Shown here one piece after another: positions 8,141 to 17,014 of a DNA stretch of 64,000 bases. Origin of the DNA: Arcticimaribacter sp002477625 (GTDB lineage: Bacteria > Bacteroidota > Bacteroidia > Flavobacteriales > Flavobacteriaceae). Position 1 is the first letter of the stretch; the number at the start of each line of letters is the position of its first letter. Both the position numbers and the translations under genes were made by a program. The stretch lies in NCBI GenBank assembly GCA_943846665.1, contig OX044358.1:248001-312000 (forward strand), given 5' to 3'. The notes beneath the pieces were generated by a model. The model did no database searches, was not told where the DNA came from, and was given only the letters and a program-made list of their open reading frames with translations.

Positions 8141-8444
8141 ATGTATCTAGTCAATATCATCCTCTCCTTTCTTCGCAACAATGAATACCGCAAGCTTTTA
8201 TTAATTACTTCAATCATTATTGGCTTTGGAACTACCTTTTATCATTATATCGAAGTCTGGTCGTGGATAGACGCGGCCTACTTTTCGGTCATAACACTCA
8301 CCACAATTGGCTACGGAGACTTTTCGCCAGCTACCGACCTTGGGAAGCTCTTCACCATAGGGTATATTGTCATTGGCGTCGGATGTAATTTTAGGGTTTA
8401 TCAATGCAGTATATCATCACTATAAATCGCAAAACCAGAAATAA
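8141..8444 (+). pseudogene. Two-TM potassium channel (ion_trans_2), frameshifted near its 3' end
   Basis: The N-terminal frame encodes a first membrane helix, a pore helix and the K+ selectivity filter TTIGYGD (residues 54-60), then the start of the second helix (FTIGYIVIGVG). At about 8384 the frame shifts: frame 1 runs to a stop at 8423-8425 with unrelated residues. Dropping one base restores VILGFINAVYHHYKSQNQK to a stop at 8442-8444, which is the normal end of the pore-lining helix in this family. The intact product would be ~100 residues, a minimal KcsA-like channel. Either a sequencing error or a recent inactivating insertion explains this. Confidence 0.75.
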
Positions 8445-8486
8445 TTTTACAATTAAAAATCGTATCATTACGGGAAAGAATATGTT

Positions 8487-9923
8487 ATGGATCAAAAGAC
8501 CTCTTCTATTACCCTTTTTCAAGCACTCCTACCGGTACTTATTTTAGTACTTCTATTATCTTTTAATGTAACCGTTTATGGAGACGATGCCCTAGGAGGT
8601 TCCAATCAGTTCATTTTACTTATTGGAGCTGCAGTTGCTGCTGTGGTGGGCTTCAGAAATAAGGTTGGTTACAATCAAATGATCGAAGCCATTGGTTCCA
8701 ATTTAAAATCAACAACAGGAGCTATTCTGATCTTGTTGTTTGTAGGTGCATTGGCGGGTACATGGCTGTTGAGTGGAATTATCCCAGCAATGATTTATTA
8801 CGGCCTTCAAATATTACACCCTAGTATTTTCTTGCCGGCTTGTATTGTTATTTGTGCCATCATTTCAATCGCTACAGGTAGTAGTTGGACGACGTCAGCA
8901 ACTGTTGGAATTGCTTTGATAGGAATCGGTCGCGCCCTCGACATTCCCGTTGGAATGGTTGCAGGAGCTGTTATTTCTGGGGCGTACTTTGGCGATAAAC
9001 TTTCTCCATTAAGCGACACGACCAATCTAGCACCCGCAATGGCTGGGTCTGATTTATTTACGCACATTCGATACATGACCCACACCACGGTTCCCAGTAT
9101 CATCATAACCCTAATAGTATTTCTAATCCTAGGGTTTTTCCAAAATACTTCTGGAGCTGCGGATACCGCCATTTTATTAACCAGTATAAAAGAAAGTTTT
9201 ACAATCAATCTTGGTTTATTTCTTGTTCCATTATTGGTCATTTTTCTAATCATCCGCAAAACCCCTCCCCTAGCTGCCTTATTAGCTGGAACACTTTTAG
9301 GTGGACTTTTCGCCTTGATCTATCAGCCCAACTTGGTTGCTGAAATTGCTGGAGCAACTACCTTGTCTGTTATTAGTGCATATCAAGGGGTGATGAATGC
9401 GATCATCGGGGAAATCAGTGTTACTACAAGCAACGAACTACTCAACGATCTGTTCAGCTCTGGAGGCATGAAAGGCATGCTCGGAACAATATGGCTCATC
9501 ATTTGTGCCATGGTTTTCGGTGGTATTATGGACGCTATTGGTGGTTTACAAAAACTGAGTAATGCATTGCTTTCTATCGCTCAATCGACCTTCCAGTTAT
9601 TTGCAAGTACGGTAGCCTCTTGTGTTGTCATCAACCTAACGGCTTCCGATCAATACCTATCGATTGTTTTGCCAGGCAAGATGTTCAACAAGGCTTTTGC
9701 TGATAAAAATTTAGCTCCCGAAAACTTGAGCAGAACGCTTGAAGATGCAGGAACAGTAACCTCGGTTCTGATCCCATGGAATACCTGCGGTGCTTACCAA
9801 TCGGGTGTTTTGGGAGTTGGTGTTGGGGAATATTTCATTTATGCAATCTTCAATTGGTTAAGCCCCATCATGACACTCACCTACGCGTATTTTGGTATTA
9901 AAATCAAAAAGATTGTTTCCTAG
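8487..9923 (+). CDS. nhaC: Na+/H+ antiporter, NhaC family
   Basis: A 478-residue inner-membrane transporter with about 11-12 hydrophobic segments, exchanging cytoplasmic Na+ for H+ (some homologues exchange carboxylates). Family motifs include ATGSSWTTSATVGIALIGIG (residues ~130-149), GAVISGAYFGDKLSPLSDTT, and a mirrored second half with MFNKAF...LSRTLEDAGTVTSVLIPWNTCG. The length and the inverted-repeat-like organisation fit NhaC. It begins 42 bp after the channel gene; both may serve cation homeostasis in a saline environment. Confidence 0.88.
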   Translation: MDQKTSSITLFQALLPVLILVLLLSFNVTVYGDDALGGSNQFILLIGAAVAAVVGFRNKVGYNQMIEAIGSNLKSTTGAILILLFVGALAGTWLLSGIIPAMIYYGLQILHPSIFLPACIVICAIISIATGSSWTTSATVGIALIGIGRALDIPVGMVAGAVISGAYFGDKLSPLSDTTNLAPAMAGSDLFTHIRYMTHTTVPSIIITLIVFLILGFFQNTSGAADTAILLTSIKESFTINLGLFLVPLLVIFLIIRKTPPLAALLAGTLLGGLFALIYQPNLVAEIAGATTLSVISAYQGVMNAIIGEISVTTSNELLNDLFSSGGMKGMLGTIWLIICAMVFGGIMDAIGGLQKLSNALLSIAQSTFQLFASTVASCVVINLTASDQYLSIVLPGKMFNKAFADKNLAPENLSRTLEDAGTVTSVLIPWNTCGAYQSGVLGVGVGEYFIYAIFNWLSPIMTLTYAYFGIKIKKIVS

Positions 9924-10076
9924 ATTTTTTTTGTTATTGGAATTTAAACGGATCAAATGATTCGAAATCAACGGGTTTGGTTCTTTGATTTGATGCTGTT
10001 TTTTATGCTATCAAGAAAACTTATTCAGCGGTAAATTAATCTAATTTCAGTTTCCTTCTGCTCTAGTTTTTAAAAC

Positions 10077-10084
10077 TACTTTTG
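10077..10084 (+). promoter_or_regulatory. -7 element of the peroxiredoxin promoter
   Basis: TACTTTTG matches the Bacteroidota -7 consensus TAnnTTTG and lies 23 bases before the ATG at 10108. No clear TTG -33 element is seen at the usual distance. Confidence 0.4.
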
Positions 10085-10107
10085 TTCATAATTTAAAAAA
10101 AATAACC

Positions 10108-10746
10108 ATGTCAATAGTAGGAAAACAATTTCCAGATTTAAGTGTCAATGCAATTAACGAAATGGGTGATACCATTAGCGTTAATGTATTAGAAGAAGCA
10201 AAAAACAACAAAAAGAAAGTGCTTTTGTTTTGGTACCCAAAAGATTTCACTTTCGTATGTCCAACAGAATTACACGCTTTTCAAGCTGCCTTAGGTGAAT
10301 TTGAAAAAAGAAATACCATCGTTATTGGAGCCTCTTGTGATACTGCCGAAGTACACTTTGCATGGTTAAGTACTGCAAAAGACAATGGTGGAATCGAAGG
10401 AGTAACCTATAATTTGTTAGCAGATAGTAACAGAAACCTAGCCAGTACTTTAGGGATATTGGATATTTCGAACGAACGTTATGACCAAGAAACGGGTGTG
10501 CTTTTAGTCGATGGAGACAACGTAACTTACAGAGCTACTTACTTAATTGACGAAGAAGGAACGGTATTCCATGAAGGTGTAAACCACATGCCTCTTGGGA
10601 GAAACGTAAACGAGTTCATTCGTTTGATCGATGCCTTTACCCACGTTCAAGAAAAAGGAGAAGTTTGTCCAGCAAACTGGGAAGAAGGAAAAGATGCGAT
10701 GAATGCAAACCGTGATGCGGTACAAGATTACCTTAGCTCACACTAA
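10108..10746 (+). CDS. 2-Cys peroxiredoxin (AhpC/TSA family)
   Basis: A 212-residue cytoplasmic thiol peroxidase that reduces H2O2 and organic peroxides. The peroxidatic Cys51 is in DFTFVCPTELHAFQ and the resolving Cys187 in GEVCPANWEEGK, the AhpC-type typical 2-Cys layout. It is followed after 10 bases by a thioredoxin-like gene and then DUF6952, so a peroxiredoxin/thioredoxin redox operon is likely, with the thioredoxin as plausible electron donor. A TAnnTTTG element precedes it. Confidence 0.95.
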   Translation: MSIVGKQFPDLSVNAINEMGDTISVNVLEEAKNNKKKVLLFWYPKDFTFVCPTELHAFQAALGEFEKRNTIVIGASCDTAEVHFAWLSTAKDNGGIEGVTYNLLADSNRNLASTLGILDISNERYDQETGVLLVDGDNVTYRATYLIDEEGTVFHEGVNHMPLGRNVNEFIRLIDAFTHVQEKGEVCPANWEEGKDAMNANRDAVQDYLSSH

Positions 10747-10756
10747 ATCCCTCCCT

Positions 10757-11071
10757 ATGTTTCAAGAAATCACAGATGATTCACTTCAAGAATTAATTGA
10801 CAACAACGATTGCGTTCTTGTGCAATATTCTGCAGGATGGTGCGGCAATTGCCGGATCATGAAACCCAAATTCAAAAAGATGGCTTCGGAACACGAAGCC
10901 ATCCCTTTTGTTTTGATTGATGCAGAAAAAAACCCTAACTCAAGAAAACTAGCCGACGTAAGCAATCTTCCTACTTTCGGTGCTTTTAAAAAGGGTTCCC
11001 TCGCATCGCAAGTACAAACCAACAAAACAGAAGTACTAAAAACCTTTGTAGATGAAACTACCGCTCATTAA
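10757..11071 (+). CDS. Thioredoxin-family protein
   Basis: 104 residues with the thioredoxin fold and active site WCGNC (Cys29/Cys32); the dipeptide Gly-Asn differs from the usual Gly-Pro. The cis-Pro region reads VSNLPTFGAFKKG. The ATG at 10757 is chosen because the longer frame (from 10703) would run back into the peroxiredoxin gene. Its 3' end overlaps the next gene by 20 bases. The context suggests it reduces the peroxiredoxin encoded just upstream (inference). Confidence 0.88.
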   Translation: MFQEITDDSLQELIDNNDCVLVQYSAGWCGNCRIMKPKFKKMASEHEAIPFVLIDAEKNPNSRKLADVSNLPTFGAFKKGSLASQVQTNKTEVLKTFVDETTAH

Positions 11072-11309
11072 ACACATTTCGAATTTTGTTTCTGAAAACG
11101 ACGAAGATTTTATTATTGAAGCCTTAGAAGTTTTAGAGCACATTACAGAGTATTCTGGGATTAAAGATGATGAAATTGACCTTTTAGGAGAGCTTATTTC
11201 TAACCTATATGGTGCCTTAGATGTTCAAAAAGACATCAAAGCCGGACAGACTCAAAAAGAGGCGTTGAACGCATTTATGAAACGTGTTCAAGGCAGTATA
11301 GACTCCTAG
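11052..11309 (+). CDS. DUF6952-like small protein
   Basis: An 85-residue acidic, predicted helical protein (MKLPLIKHISNFV, then an E/D-rich helix pair, ending FMKRVQGSIDS). Small proteins of this type regularly follow AhpC and thioredoxin genes in Flavobacteriia. The function is unknown; conserved position suggests a role in the peroxide/redox module. It overlaps the thioredoxin gene by 20 bases and is followed by a strong terminator that ends the operon. Confidence 0.7.
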   Translation: MKLPLIKHISNFVSENDEDFIIEALEVLEHITEYSGIKDDEIDLLGELISNLYGALDVQKDIKAGQTQKEALNAFMKRVQGSIDS

Positions 11310-11313
11310 CAAA

Positions 11314-11338
11314 TAGCCTCCTTTAAAGGGGGCTTTTT
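11314..11338 (+). terminator. Rho-independent terminator after the peroxiredoxin operon
   Basis: The stem AGCCTCCTT / AAGGGGGCT (with one G-T pair) is followed by TTTTT, a few bases after the stop at 11309. Confidence 0.8.
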
Positions 11339-11389
11339 AGGTTTTTAATTCAATCATTATTTGTATTTTTGTAGGAATTCGAAGCCTGA

Positions 11390-13747
11390 ATGACTGCAAA
11401 AAAATCAACTTCACCTAGATTACCTAAATTTTCTGCTTCAACGCCAGAAAGTAAGCGAACTCGTGAAATCTTATTTGGCGGGTTTTTAATTCTAATCAGT
11501 TTACTGCTTTTCATCGCCTTTACCTCCTATTTTTTTAGTTGGAAACAAGATCAAAGCACACTGAATGCGCTGACCGATCGTACCGTTGAATCGGCTAATA
11601 TTCTTTCCAAGTTAGGAGCAGCCGTCAGTCATTTTTTTATTTTTAAATCATTTGGTTTAGCCGCCTACATACTCGCATACTTATTTGGTATAACCGGACT
11701 AATTTTTTTCTTCAACACCAAAAAAGAACGGTTACTTGCTCAATGGACTTGGGGGCTTTATTACAGCCTTTGGTTTGCCTTACTCTTTGGCTATTACTCA
11801 AAAATTCTTCCCGTTTTTAGCGGGGTAATGGGGTTTGAAATAGCAGACTTTATATCCGATTATATCGGTTCGATTGGCATGGGAACACTCCTGGTTTTTG
11901 GGAGTTTAATTTTCATTGTCCTTCACTGGAAAGTCACACCGGAAGCACTTATTCTAAAAATAAAACCGCTTTTTAAAAAATCGAACAATCCCACAGAAGA
12001 ATCGATTGTTTCAAAAAGTAAAGCAGAAGAAGCCTATGATAGGTTCAATGCAGAAGCTGCTGAGGAGGATGAAATGACCCTGTCCGTAGAAGCACCCGTT
12101 GAAGAAGAAACAAATCTGGAGATGCCCATCGCAAAAACTGAGGACGCAATTGAATCAGAGCCAGAAGAAGAACTTGAAATTGAAATCAACAGTGCCAAAG
12201 AAGATTTGGTCGACACCAATCTTTCGCAACAACTTGTAGATAAGTATGGATCATATGACCCTACCTTAGAACTCAGTAAATATCTTTTCCCAACCCTTGA
12301 CTTATTAAAAGATTACGGCGATGGAAGTATCACCATCAACCAAGAAGAACTTGAGGCAAACAAGAACAAAATTGTAAATACGCTCAAAAACTACAAGATT
12401 GAAATTGCTCAGATCAAAGCCAATATTGGTCCAACAGTAACCTTATACGAAATTGTTCCAGCTGCAGGAATACGAATTTCAAAGATTAAAAATTTAGAAG
12501 ACGATATTGCCTTATCGCTCTCTGCTCTGGGAATTCGAATCATTGCGCCTATTCCAGGAAAAGGAACCATCGGTATAGAAGTACCGAATCAGAAACCAAG
12601 TATAGTATCGATGCGTTCAGTCATTGCCTCCCAAAAATTTCAAAAGGCGGAGATGGAACTTCCCATTGCACTGGGGAAAACGATCAGTAATGAAACCTTT
12701 GTTGTCGATTTAGCCAAAATGCCCCACTTACTGATGGCGGGTGCTACAGGGCAAGGGAAATCGGTTGGACTGAATGCTGTACTTACCTCTCTACTTTATA
12801 AAAAACATCCAGCCGAAGTCAAATTCGTATTGGTTGATCCTAAAAAAGTTGAGCTCAATATTTACAATAAAATTGAACGTCATTATTTGGCAAAACTCCC
12901 AGATTCGGAAGATGCAATCATTACCGACAACACCAAAGTAATTCATACCCTCAACTCCCTTTGTATTGAAATGGACAACCGATATGAGTTACTCAAAAAT
13001 GGAATGTGTCGAAACTTAAAAGAATACAACACCAAATTTAAGGCTCGAAAACTAAACCCAGATGATGGACATTGTTTCTTGCCCTATATAGTTTTAGTAG
13101 TTGATGAATTCGCAGATTTGATCATGACCGCTGGAAAGGAAGTAGAAACACCCATTGCGCGTTTAGCCCAATTGGCTCGTGCCATTGGAATCCATTTAAT
13201 TATTGCAACACAACGTCCCTCCGTAAACGTAATTACTGGAATTATAAAAGCGAATTTCCCTGCTCGGATTGCATTTCGAGTAACTTCCAAAATAGATTCA
13301 AGAACTATTTTGGATAACGGTGGAGCAGATCAATTAATTGGACGTGGCGATATGCTTTACACCCAAGGAAATGACTTAACACGTATTCAATGTGCCTTTG
13401 TAGATACTCCAGAAGTCGAAAAAGTTGTTGAATACATTGGCTCACAAAAAGCCTATACAGAAGCACATTTATTACCCGAATTTGTTGGAGAAGAATCTAC
13501 AGCTACTGATATAGACATAAACGATCGAGATACCCTGTTTCGAGAAGCAGCAGAAGTTATTGTTACTGCTCAACAGGGTTCAGCATCGCTTTTACAACGT
13601 AAATTAAAATTAGGATATAACCGTGCCGGTAGAATTGTAGACCAAATGGAAGCTGCAGGAATCGTGGGTCCATTTGAAGGTAGTAAGGCAAGACAAGTTC
13701 TTATTCCTGATCTTACTTCTTTGGAACAGTTATTGAATAATGAATAA
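11390..13747 (+). CDS. ftsK: DNA translocase FtsK/SpoIIIE
   Basis: A 785-residue septal DNA pump that clears chromosome ends at division and activates XerCD recombination. The N-terminal ~190 residues hold four membrane segments, and an acidic linker spans ~200-285. The motor domain carries Walker A GATGQGKS at 451-458 and Walker B-like VLVVDEFADLIM near 567-578, then IIATQRPSVNVITG. The C-terminal gamma winged-helix domain covers ~715-785 (ASLLQRKLKLGYNRAGRIVDQMEAAGI). It overlaps the LolA-like gene by 8 bases. A TATTTTTG element (11364-11371) may be its promoter. The length is normal for Bacteroidota. Confidence 0.96.
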   Translation: MTAKKSTSPRLPKFSASTPESKRTREILFGGFLILISLLLFIAFTSYFFSWKQDQSTLNALTDRTVESANILSKLGAAVSHFFIFKSFGLAAYILAYLFGITGLIFFFNTKKERLLAQWTWGLYYSLWFALLFGYYSKILPVFSGVMGFEIADFISDYIGSIGMGTLLVFGSLIFIVLHWKVTPEALILKIKPLFKKSNNPTEESIVSKSKAEEAYDRFNAEAAEEDEMTLSVEAPVEEETNLEMPIAKTEDAIESEPEEELEIEINSAKEDLVDTNLSQQLVDKYGSYDPTLELSKYLFPTLDLLKDYGDGSITINQEELEANKNKIVNTLKNYKIEIAQIKANIGPTVTLYEIVPAAGIRISKIKNLEDDIALSLSALGIRIIAPIPGKGTIGIEVPNQKPSIVSMRSVIASQKFQKAEMELPIALGKTISNETFVVDLAKMPHLLMAGATGQGKSVGLNAVLTSLLYKKHPAEVKFVLVDPKKVELNIYNKIERHYLAKLPDSEDAIITDNTKVIHTLNSLCIEMDNRYELLKNGMCRNLKEYNTKFKARKLNPDDGHCFLPYIVLVVDEFADLIMTAGKEVETPIARLAQLARAIGIHLIIATQRPSVNVITGIIKANFPARIAFRVTSKIDSRTILDNGGADQLIGRGDMLYTQGNDLTRIQCAFVDTPEVEKVVEYIGSQKAYTEAHLLPEFVGEESTATDIDINDRDTLFREAAEVIVTAQQGSASLLQRKLKLGYNRAGRIVDQMEAAGIVGPFEGSKARQVLIPDLTSLEQLLNNE

Positions 13748-14393
13748 TAAAAAATACAAGCCCATGCGTTTAATGTTTCTCTTATTAGTTTCCTCTACCC
13801 TACTGTTTGCACAAGGTCCAGAACAAGCAAAATACTTATTGAATCAGGTATCTGCAGAAATAAAGAAACAGGAAAACCTGCGTTTTGAATTTCAATACGT
13901 ACTAGAAAACAAAGAAGAGGATATTCGTCAGGAAACCGAAGGAAAAGTAACTCTGGCTGGGGATCAGTACAAATTAGAATTCCTAGAAGTTATTCAGCTA
14001 TTTGATGGAGACAAAATTTATACCATAGTTCCTGAAAACGAAGAAATAACCATTAGTGCTCCCGAAGAAAGTGAGGCCATAAGTGTAAATCCATCGCAGC
14101 TCCTAAAATTCTATGAAGAAGGCTACGGATATGAATGGGACATTAGTCAAAAGGTAATGGGGCGCAACATTCAATTTGTAAAACTCATCCCGACAGAAGA
14201 AAATGTAGACGTTCAATACCTTTTACTGGGAATTGATACCGCTAATAATTCCATTTACAAGTTAATCGAGATTGGAAACAACAAAACATCGACTACCCTC
14301 ACCCTTAGGAATCAAGAGGAAAACATTAGTCTTCCCCCTGATTTTTTCGAATTCAATAGTGCAGAATACCCAAACTACTACATCAATAACTAG
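13740..14393 (+). CDS. LolA-like outer-membrane lipoprotein carrier protein
   Basis: 217 residues with a signal peptide (MRLMFLLLVSSTLLFAQ from Met9) and a LolA-type periplasmic beta-sheet domain: repeated strands such as LRFEFQYVLEN, EGKVTLAGDQYKLEF, IQLFDGDKIYTIVPE and a late hydrophobic strand set. LolA chaperones lipoproteins across the periplasm. The order ftsK-lolA is conserved in Bacteroidota and many proteobacteria. The start overlaps the ftsK stop (ATGAATAATGAATAA), suggesting coupling. It is followed after 3 bases by an LptF/G permease, so the operon joins envelope-building genes. Confidence 0.87.
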   Translation: MNNKKYKPMRLMFLLLVSSTLLFAQGPEQAKYLLNQVSAEIKKQENLRFEFQYVLENKEEDIRQETEGKVTLAGDQYKLEFLEVIQLFDGDKIYTIVPENEEITISAPEESEAISVNPSQLLKFYEEGYGYEWDISQKVMGRNIQFVKLIPTEENVDVQYLLLGIDTANNSIYKLIEIGNNKTSTTLTLRNQEENISLPPDFFEFNSAEYPNYYINN

Positions 14394-14396
14394 GTG

Positions 14397-15878
14397 ATGA
14401 AAATTCTAGATCGTTACATCCTATTCTCATACATTCAGCGCTTGTTGAGTGTCTTTGTGATTTTGATGTTGATCTTCATCATCCAGACCATTTGGTTGTT
14501 TATCGATGACTTTGCTGGCAAAGGAATCGACTTAGGTACCATCATGAAATTCTTATTGTACTACTCCCCAAAGCTAGTCCCTTTGGTGCTCCCTTTATCA
14601 GTTCTTCTTGCCTCGATTATGACCTATGGAACCTTTGCTGAAAATTATGAATTTGCAGCGATGAAGTCCACAGGAATTTCGCTACAACGGGCGATGCTTT
14701 GGCTTGTGTTTTTTCATTTTTTCTTGGGAATAGGAAGTTTTTATTTTTCAAACTACATCATCCCCTTTGCAGAAGTAAAATCTTTTAACCTCAGAAGAAA
14801 CCTGGCAAAACTTAAGCCAGCACTTGCGATAACCGAGGGGATTTTCAATGATATTGGGCAAATGAATATTAAGGTAGATGACAAATTTGGAAATGAAGAT
14901 CGTTTTTTAAAGAATGTGATCATACATGAAAAAATTCCAAGTCAGAAAAATAATATTGTAATTAAAGCAGTATCGGGCGAATTAAAAACAGCGAAAATCG
15001 GAGACCAACTCCAACTGCTTCTTTTTGATGGAAACCGTTACGAAGAAATAGATCCCAAAAAGCAAGAAGATAAAAAGCGAATTCCCCATACGAGAGTTAA
15101 ATTCGAACGCTATGTGATGAATATCGATTTATCTCAATTCAATAATGTCGACCTTTCAAAAGAAGATTACAAAAGTACTTTTCGAATGCAGAAGGTTGAT
15201 GAACTTAAGGAGAGTATTGATTCTTTAGAAATTAAATATATAGATCAACGGAAGTCGTTTGCGAATAATTTTGTGAAAACCAACGGAATTACAGTTTTAG
15301 AGAATGAAGATAAAGACAGTATTTTTTCGGACTCTATCCTCAAGAAATTTAAAAACCCCTTAAGCTTCATAAATCCTGATCAGTTTTTTAAACACAAACA
15401 GGCAATTTACTCAGCTTCAATAGGCATCAAAGGAGTACTTCAAAGGATCGCAGGAAAAAAGAAAAACTTTTTCATTCAGCAAAAACTAATCAACCTGCAC
15501 AAGAGTTCATTTCATGATAAATACACCATGGGGTTTGGTGTCTTTTTCTTATTCTTGATCGGTGCTGCACTGGGTGCCATCATTAGAAAAGGAGGTCTAG
15601 GCCTACCCGTTGTACTCGCCATATTAATTTTCCTCTCCTATCATTACATCGGTCTTTTTGGTAAAAATGCAGCTGAGGATGGTAGCATCAGCCCTTTTGT
15701 TGGCAGTTGGGTTTCTGTTCTTATTATCGGAATGTTTGCACTATACCTGACCAAACAAGCCTCGAGCGATCGGGGACTTGCCAATCTGGATCGCATACAA
15801 GTTCCGCTTATCCAGTTCGTTGAAAAAATTAAAAAAATAAAATCATTTAAGGAATTATACCGCTATGTCAAAAGATAA
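14397..15878 (+). CDS. LptF/LptG (YjgP/YjgQ) family lipopolysaccharide export permease
   Basis: A 493-residue inner-membrane permease that with LptB extracts LPS for transport to the outer membrane. There are three N-terminal membrane helices (LDRYILFSYIQRLLSVFVIL; SPKLVPLVLPLSVLLASIM; a third at ~100-120). A periplasmic jellyroll insert (~135-370) is extended by a charged, coiled stretch. The C-terminal helices include FGVFFLFLIGAALGAIIRKGG, the family signature. The ATG at 14397 is preferred over GTG 14394. It overlaps ribB by 14 bases. Confidence 0.92.
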   Translation: MKILDRYILFSYIQRLLSVFVILMLIFIIQTIWLFIDDFAGKGIDLGTIMKFLLYYSPKLVPLVLPLSVLLASIMTYGTFAENYEFAAMKSTGISLQRAMLWLVFFHFFLGIGSFYFSNYIIPFAEVKSFNLRRNLAKLKPALAITEGIFNDIGQMNIKVDDKFGNEDRFLKNVIIHEKIPSQKNNIVIKAVSGELKTAKIGDQLQLLLFDGNRYEEIDPKKQEDKKRIPHTRVKFERYVMNIDLSQFNNVDLSKEDYKSTFRMQKVDELKESIDSLEIKYIDQRKSFANNFVKTNGITVLENEDKDSIFSDSILKKFKNPLSFINPDQFFKHKQAIYSASIGIKGVLQRIAGKKKNFFIQQKLINLHKSSFHDKYTMGFGVFFLFLIGAALGAIIRKGGLGLPVVLAILIFLSYHYIGLFGKNAAEDGSISPFVGSWVSVLIIGMFALYLTKQASSDRGLANLDRIQVPLIQFVEKIKKIKSFKELYRYVKR

Positions 15879-17013
15879 ATTAGATACGATTACAGAAGCA
15901 ATTGAAGCCATTAAAAATGGTGAAATTATAATTGTAGTTGATGACGATAATCGGGAGAATGAGGGAGACTTTTTGGCAGCAGCCGAAATGATTACTCCCA
16001 AGATGATTAATTTCATGGCCACTCATGGACGGGGCTTAATCTGTGCCCCTTTGACAGAAAAACGGTGTGAGGAAATAAACCTACACCGCATGGTCGACAA
16101 CAATACCGACCCTATGGAAACTGCCTTTACCGTTTCCGTAGATTTAAAAGGAAATGGCGTTACGACTGGAATCTCTGCTGCTGATAGAGCCAAAACAGTT
16201 GCGGCATTAGTAGACGACAGTACACAGGCACATCAATTATCAAGACCAGGGCACATATTCCCACTCATTGCAAAAGAAGGTGGTGTATTGCGTAGAACTG
16301 GACATACTGAGGCAGCGATTGATTTTGCTCGTCTAGCTGGAATGAAGCCAGCGGGTGTGATTGTAGAAATCATGAACGAAGACGGAACTATGGCGCGTCT
16401 TCCTCAATTATTAGAAGTTGCCGAAAAATTCAATTTGAAGTTGGTTTCTATCGAGGATCTCGTTTCGTACCGTATGCAGCACGATAGTCTTATTCTTAAA
16501 CGTGCAGATACAGAAATTCAAACGCGTTTTGGAGAATTCCGTCTACGTGCCTACCAGCAAACCACCAACAGTCAGGTTCATGTGGCGCTTACCAAAGGGA
16601 GTTGGGATGAAAATGATGCGGTACTCACCCGAATCAATTCTTCCCAAATAAGCAATGATATTCTGAGTATGTTATCGGGATCAAATGATGGGAAAAATCA
16701 TTTGCAATCCTATTTAGATGATATTTTTGGTTTAATCAATTCCGAAGGAAAAGGAGCTGTTCTCTTCATCAATCAGTCCCAACAATCTGAAAATTTGCTC
16801 GCTCGAATTAAAGAGCTGACTGAACTACAACTTCAAGGAGAAATGCATAAGGTTCCCCCTATGAAGATGGATTATAAAGATTTTGGAATTGGAGCACAAA
16901 TACTGCATGATTTACGCATCAGCAAACTCAAAGTAATCAGTAATTCATCTCATGGTCCTCGTGTAGGTATTACAGGTTATGGATTGGAGATTAAAGAATA
17001 TGTAAAGTATTAG
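15865..17013 (+). CDS. ribB: 3,4-dihydroxy-2-butanone-4-phosphate synthase with a degenerate GTP cyclohydrolase II-like C-terminal domain
   Basis: The N-terminal ~200 residues are a complete RibB: DDDNRENEGDFLAAAEM (acidic metal loop), THGRGLICAPL, RPGHIFPLIAKEGGVLRR, GHTEAAIDFARLAG and EIMNEDGTMARLPQL. It makes the four-carbon unit of riboflavin from ribulose-5-phosphate. Residues ~205-382 align with RibA (GTP cyclohydrolase II) by RFGEFRLRAY and GIGAQILHDLRISKLKVISNS. They lack the Cys-rich zinc motif (the ECLTGD...RCDC type) and so should not be a working cyclohydrolase. Such partly degenerate RibBA proteins are known in Bacteroidota, where a separate ribA is expected elsewhere. Confidence 0.9.
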   Translation: MSKDKLDTITEAIEAIKNGEIIIVVDDDNRENEGDFLAAAEMITPKMINFMATHGRGLICAPLTEKRCEEINLHRMVDNNTDPMETAFTVSVDLKGNGVTTGISAADRAKTVAALVDDSTQAHQLSRPGHIFPLIAKEGGVLRRTGHTEAAIDFARLAGMKPAGVIVEIMNEDGTMARLPQLLEVAEKFNLKLVSIEDLVSYRMQHDSLILKRADTEIQTRFGEFRLRAYQQTTNSQVHVALTKGSWDENDAVLTRINSSQISNDILSMLSGSNDGKNHLQSYLDDIFGLINSEGKGAVLFINQSQQSENLLARIKELTELQLQGEMHKVPPMKMDYKDFGIGAQILHDLRISKLKVISNSSHGPRVGITGYGLEIKEYVKY

Positions 17014-17014
17014 G

